In this document: piece after piece, positions 62,351-64,000 of the stretch
Numbering within the stretch: the stretch's first letter is position 1
How the letters are laid out: the number at the start of each line of letters is the position of its first letter
Assembly: GCA_903823025.1 (NCBI GenBank)
Contig: CAIJRK010000026.1
Coordinates: forward strand, 54,504 to 118,503
From: an uncultured beta proteobacterium
Lineage (GTDB): Bacteria > Pseudomonadota > Gammaproteobacteria > Burkholderiales > Burkholderiaceae_C
Reading direction: 5' to 3'
DNA: 64,000 nt
Program-made: the position numbers and the translations under genes
Notes under the pieces: generated by a model
What the model was told of the DNA's origin: nothing
Databases searched by the model: none
Seen by the model: only the letters and a program-made list of their open reading frames with translations

Positions 62351-63850
62351 AAAATCCTGTCCAATTTCCATCTGACGATCAAAAGACTGGCGAACTAAAC
62401 CCATCACGTAGGGGAGTTCGCGCAAGGTGGCGAGGCCAACTTCTATATCGCCATTGCCCCAACGTCCTATGTTGGACATATCGCGGCATAAACCTTTGGA
62501 ATCTTTGATCTCATGAAAAGGCATGTTGAGTGAAAGTCGCAGGCGTTTGGCTTGTGGCACAACATCCATAAAATTGGTTTCTGCCTTATACACAACATAG
62601 AGTTTGAGGATTTCCTCGTTTACGCAAGGGTCTAGCGCTAAAACAGCTTGGCGCAAGGCCTCGAATAATTCATGCATGGAACCCGTCGCAAGATGCGGAT
62701 GATCATCAAGGTTGTACTGCTGTCCTGATTTGACAGACACAGGGCGATAAGCGTCTATCACATCAACCGCAAGTTGTGGTGAACACCAAACTTTGATAGC
62801 CTCGCACGCCAAACGATCAGCACGCACTTTAATGGCGTCTTCGTTCCAGACGGCAACTTGTCCAAGTCCCAGATTAAGTTTGAGCGGACTACAGGAAAAG
62901 CCGATAGGATTTTTTTCTTTGTCAGTGACTTGATCCCGTTTGTAGCCAAACGAATGGTCGCGATACTCGCTGTTGTAGCCGGTCAGCGTGAGGTTGCCCA
63001 AGGTATGCAACCATGTTTGTTGAACGCGCTTCCAGTCAGCTCCTAACTCGGTTTGCCAAGCGAGGGACAGCACCTCGTTCTGCGGAAGAATGTGTTCGAT
63101 GGTGTAGTTCTCCACGACCATCCGCTCTTTTTTTCCGTGATTTTCAAGCCGACGTAACCAATAGCTTCGGCTGCGAAAGTTGTAGAGATCACGCGCCTTC
63201 AACTCTCTCTGAAATTCTGTGTCAGTCGGGAATCGACGATAGGAAACCAATAATAAGAAAGCGGCTTTGACACTTTCCAGATAGCGGTCTTTTTTTAGCA
63301 TACGACTCATGCTTGCAAAAATCTTGTTCAGCGAGTTAGTAGGAATAGCGCAGATGGCACGACGAAATACATAACTCTCAATCAAACGCACAATCTGCAA
63401 AACCTCACCAGCATCCAGAATTTGTTTCTGATAATCATGGTAAACATCCAATAGAAATGGATAGGCTACATCGACTTTAAGCTCACGTAAATCCTGAAAA
63501 GCCTGCTTTAGCGCCGCATTTTCTTCAACGTCTAACGCCATGGCGCAGTAGTAACGGGCATAGGCATGAATGTCTGCCACCAGATCACGGGTATCACCTG
63601 CCTGCTCGCGCGCAAAAATTTTGAAAACAACATACACCTGGCGGACATTAGGAATTTCACCCATCTTGGCCGTGAGGTAGTGGCGCATGAAGGCATCAAA
63701 GTGGAGCACATAAGCACCTTGACCAAAGGCTTTTTCCATAGGCCGCCAATAAGTCTTGTAAAGCTCCGTTTGTAACTTTGGCTCCAAGCCCATCAGAATG
63801 TAGTTGCGAATCAAATCCGCCTGACTGAGTTCAAGGCCGGTGGAGTTCAT
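62345..63850 (-). pseudogene. 5'-truncated DUF262/DUF1524/DUF5655 (GmrSD-like) gene
   Basis: The 501-codon frame opens at MNSTGLELSQADLIRNYILM, which is the end of a DUF262 (ParB-like NTPase) domain, normally preceded by more than 200 residues. Upstream in frame the homologous residues IFES continue to a TGA at 63875-63877, and further stops follow. The HNH-like DUF1524 nuclease motif YTIEHILPQN is at 249-258 and LHTLGNLTLTGYN at 281-293. A DUF5655-like tail (about 410-500) has KGLCRDMSNIGRWGNGDIEVGL-type residues. Relatives act in phage defence as type IV restriction systems. Without the DUF262 motor this copy is probably inactive. Confidence 0.65.
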
Positions 63851-64000
63851 GCTTTCAAATATAGCAATCGCTAATCAAAATGCAGCCAGAAGTATAAATT
63901 TCTATCGCCGCTAAATGTGAAAATACGAGTATGCAGAAATTTCTCTCTATCAGCCAAAGATCGGCTCTCAAATCAGCCCATAAAATCGAGCGTGATCGAA

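Overview
The window is a gene-dense stretch of a betaproteobacterial chromosome, most likely order Burkholderiales and Comamonadaceae-like. This rests on gene order: smc-zipA-ligA, ispD-ispF next to mfd, rpsO-pnp-tpiA-secG-tRNA-Leu followed by a 14-gene nuo operon ending in a DUF2818 gene, and a minor pilin set fimU-pilV-pilW-pilX-pilY1-pilE. I saw no insertion sequence, prophage, CRISPR array or replication origin.

Layout. 1-7 kb (minus strand): NAD-dependent DNA ligase (cut by the window edge), ZipA, SMC, IspF and IspD. 7-14.5 kb: mfd; a universal stress gene with an FNR-like box upstream; a 2-oxoglutarate/iron dioxygenase; a hemerythrin gene coupled to a YitT-type membrane protein; a serine hydrolase; tRNA-Pro(GGG). 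15-30 kb (minus strand): DUF2818 and complex I, nuoN to nuoA, with tRNA-Leu(GAG) upstream. 30-34 kb: secG, tpiA, pnp, rpsO, with an apparent quinone-oxidoreductase remnant between pnp and tpiA. 34-38 kb: an orphan periplasmic binding protein, tsaD, a NasT-like ANTAR regulator and a TetR/AcrR repressor. 38-44 kb: an RND efflux operon behind a promoter overlapped by an AcrR-type operator. 44-52.4 kb: type IV pilus minor pilins and PilY1. 52.4-62.35 kb: a nitrate assimilation operon (nitrate ABC transporter, NirB, a periplasmic tandem PilJ-domain protein, NirD, NasA). 62.35 kb to the end: a 5'-truncated DUF262/DUF1524-type gene.

The most informative regulatory region is 52421-52730, ahead of the nitrate operon. 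It holds an NtrC-like site, a -24/-12 (sigma-54) promoter with canonical spacing, and a leader with two hairpins whose six-base loops are AACGGC and AAAGGC. The second hairpin shares its bases with the 5' arm of an intrinsic terminator, so the two structures exclude each other. This is the layout expected for ANTAR-protein antitermination, and an ANTAR regulator is encoded at 36645-37271. The operon therefore appears to need both nitrogen limitation (NtrC/sigma-54) and a nitrate signal (ANTAR). The usual cytoplasmic sensor partner NasS is not in the window. A secreted protein with two copies of a PilJ/NarX-like sensor motif sits inside the operon instead.

All functions are read from sequence motifs and family knowledge. 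No database search was run.
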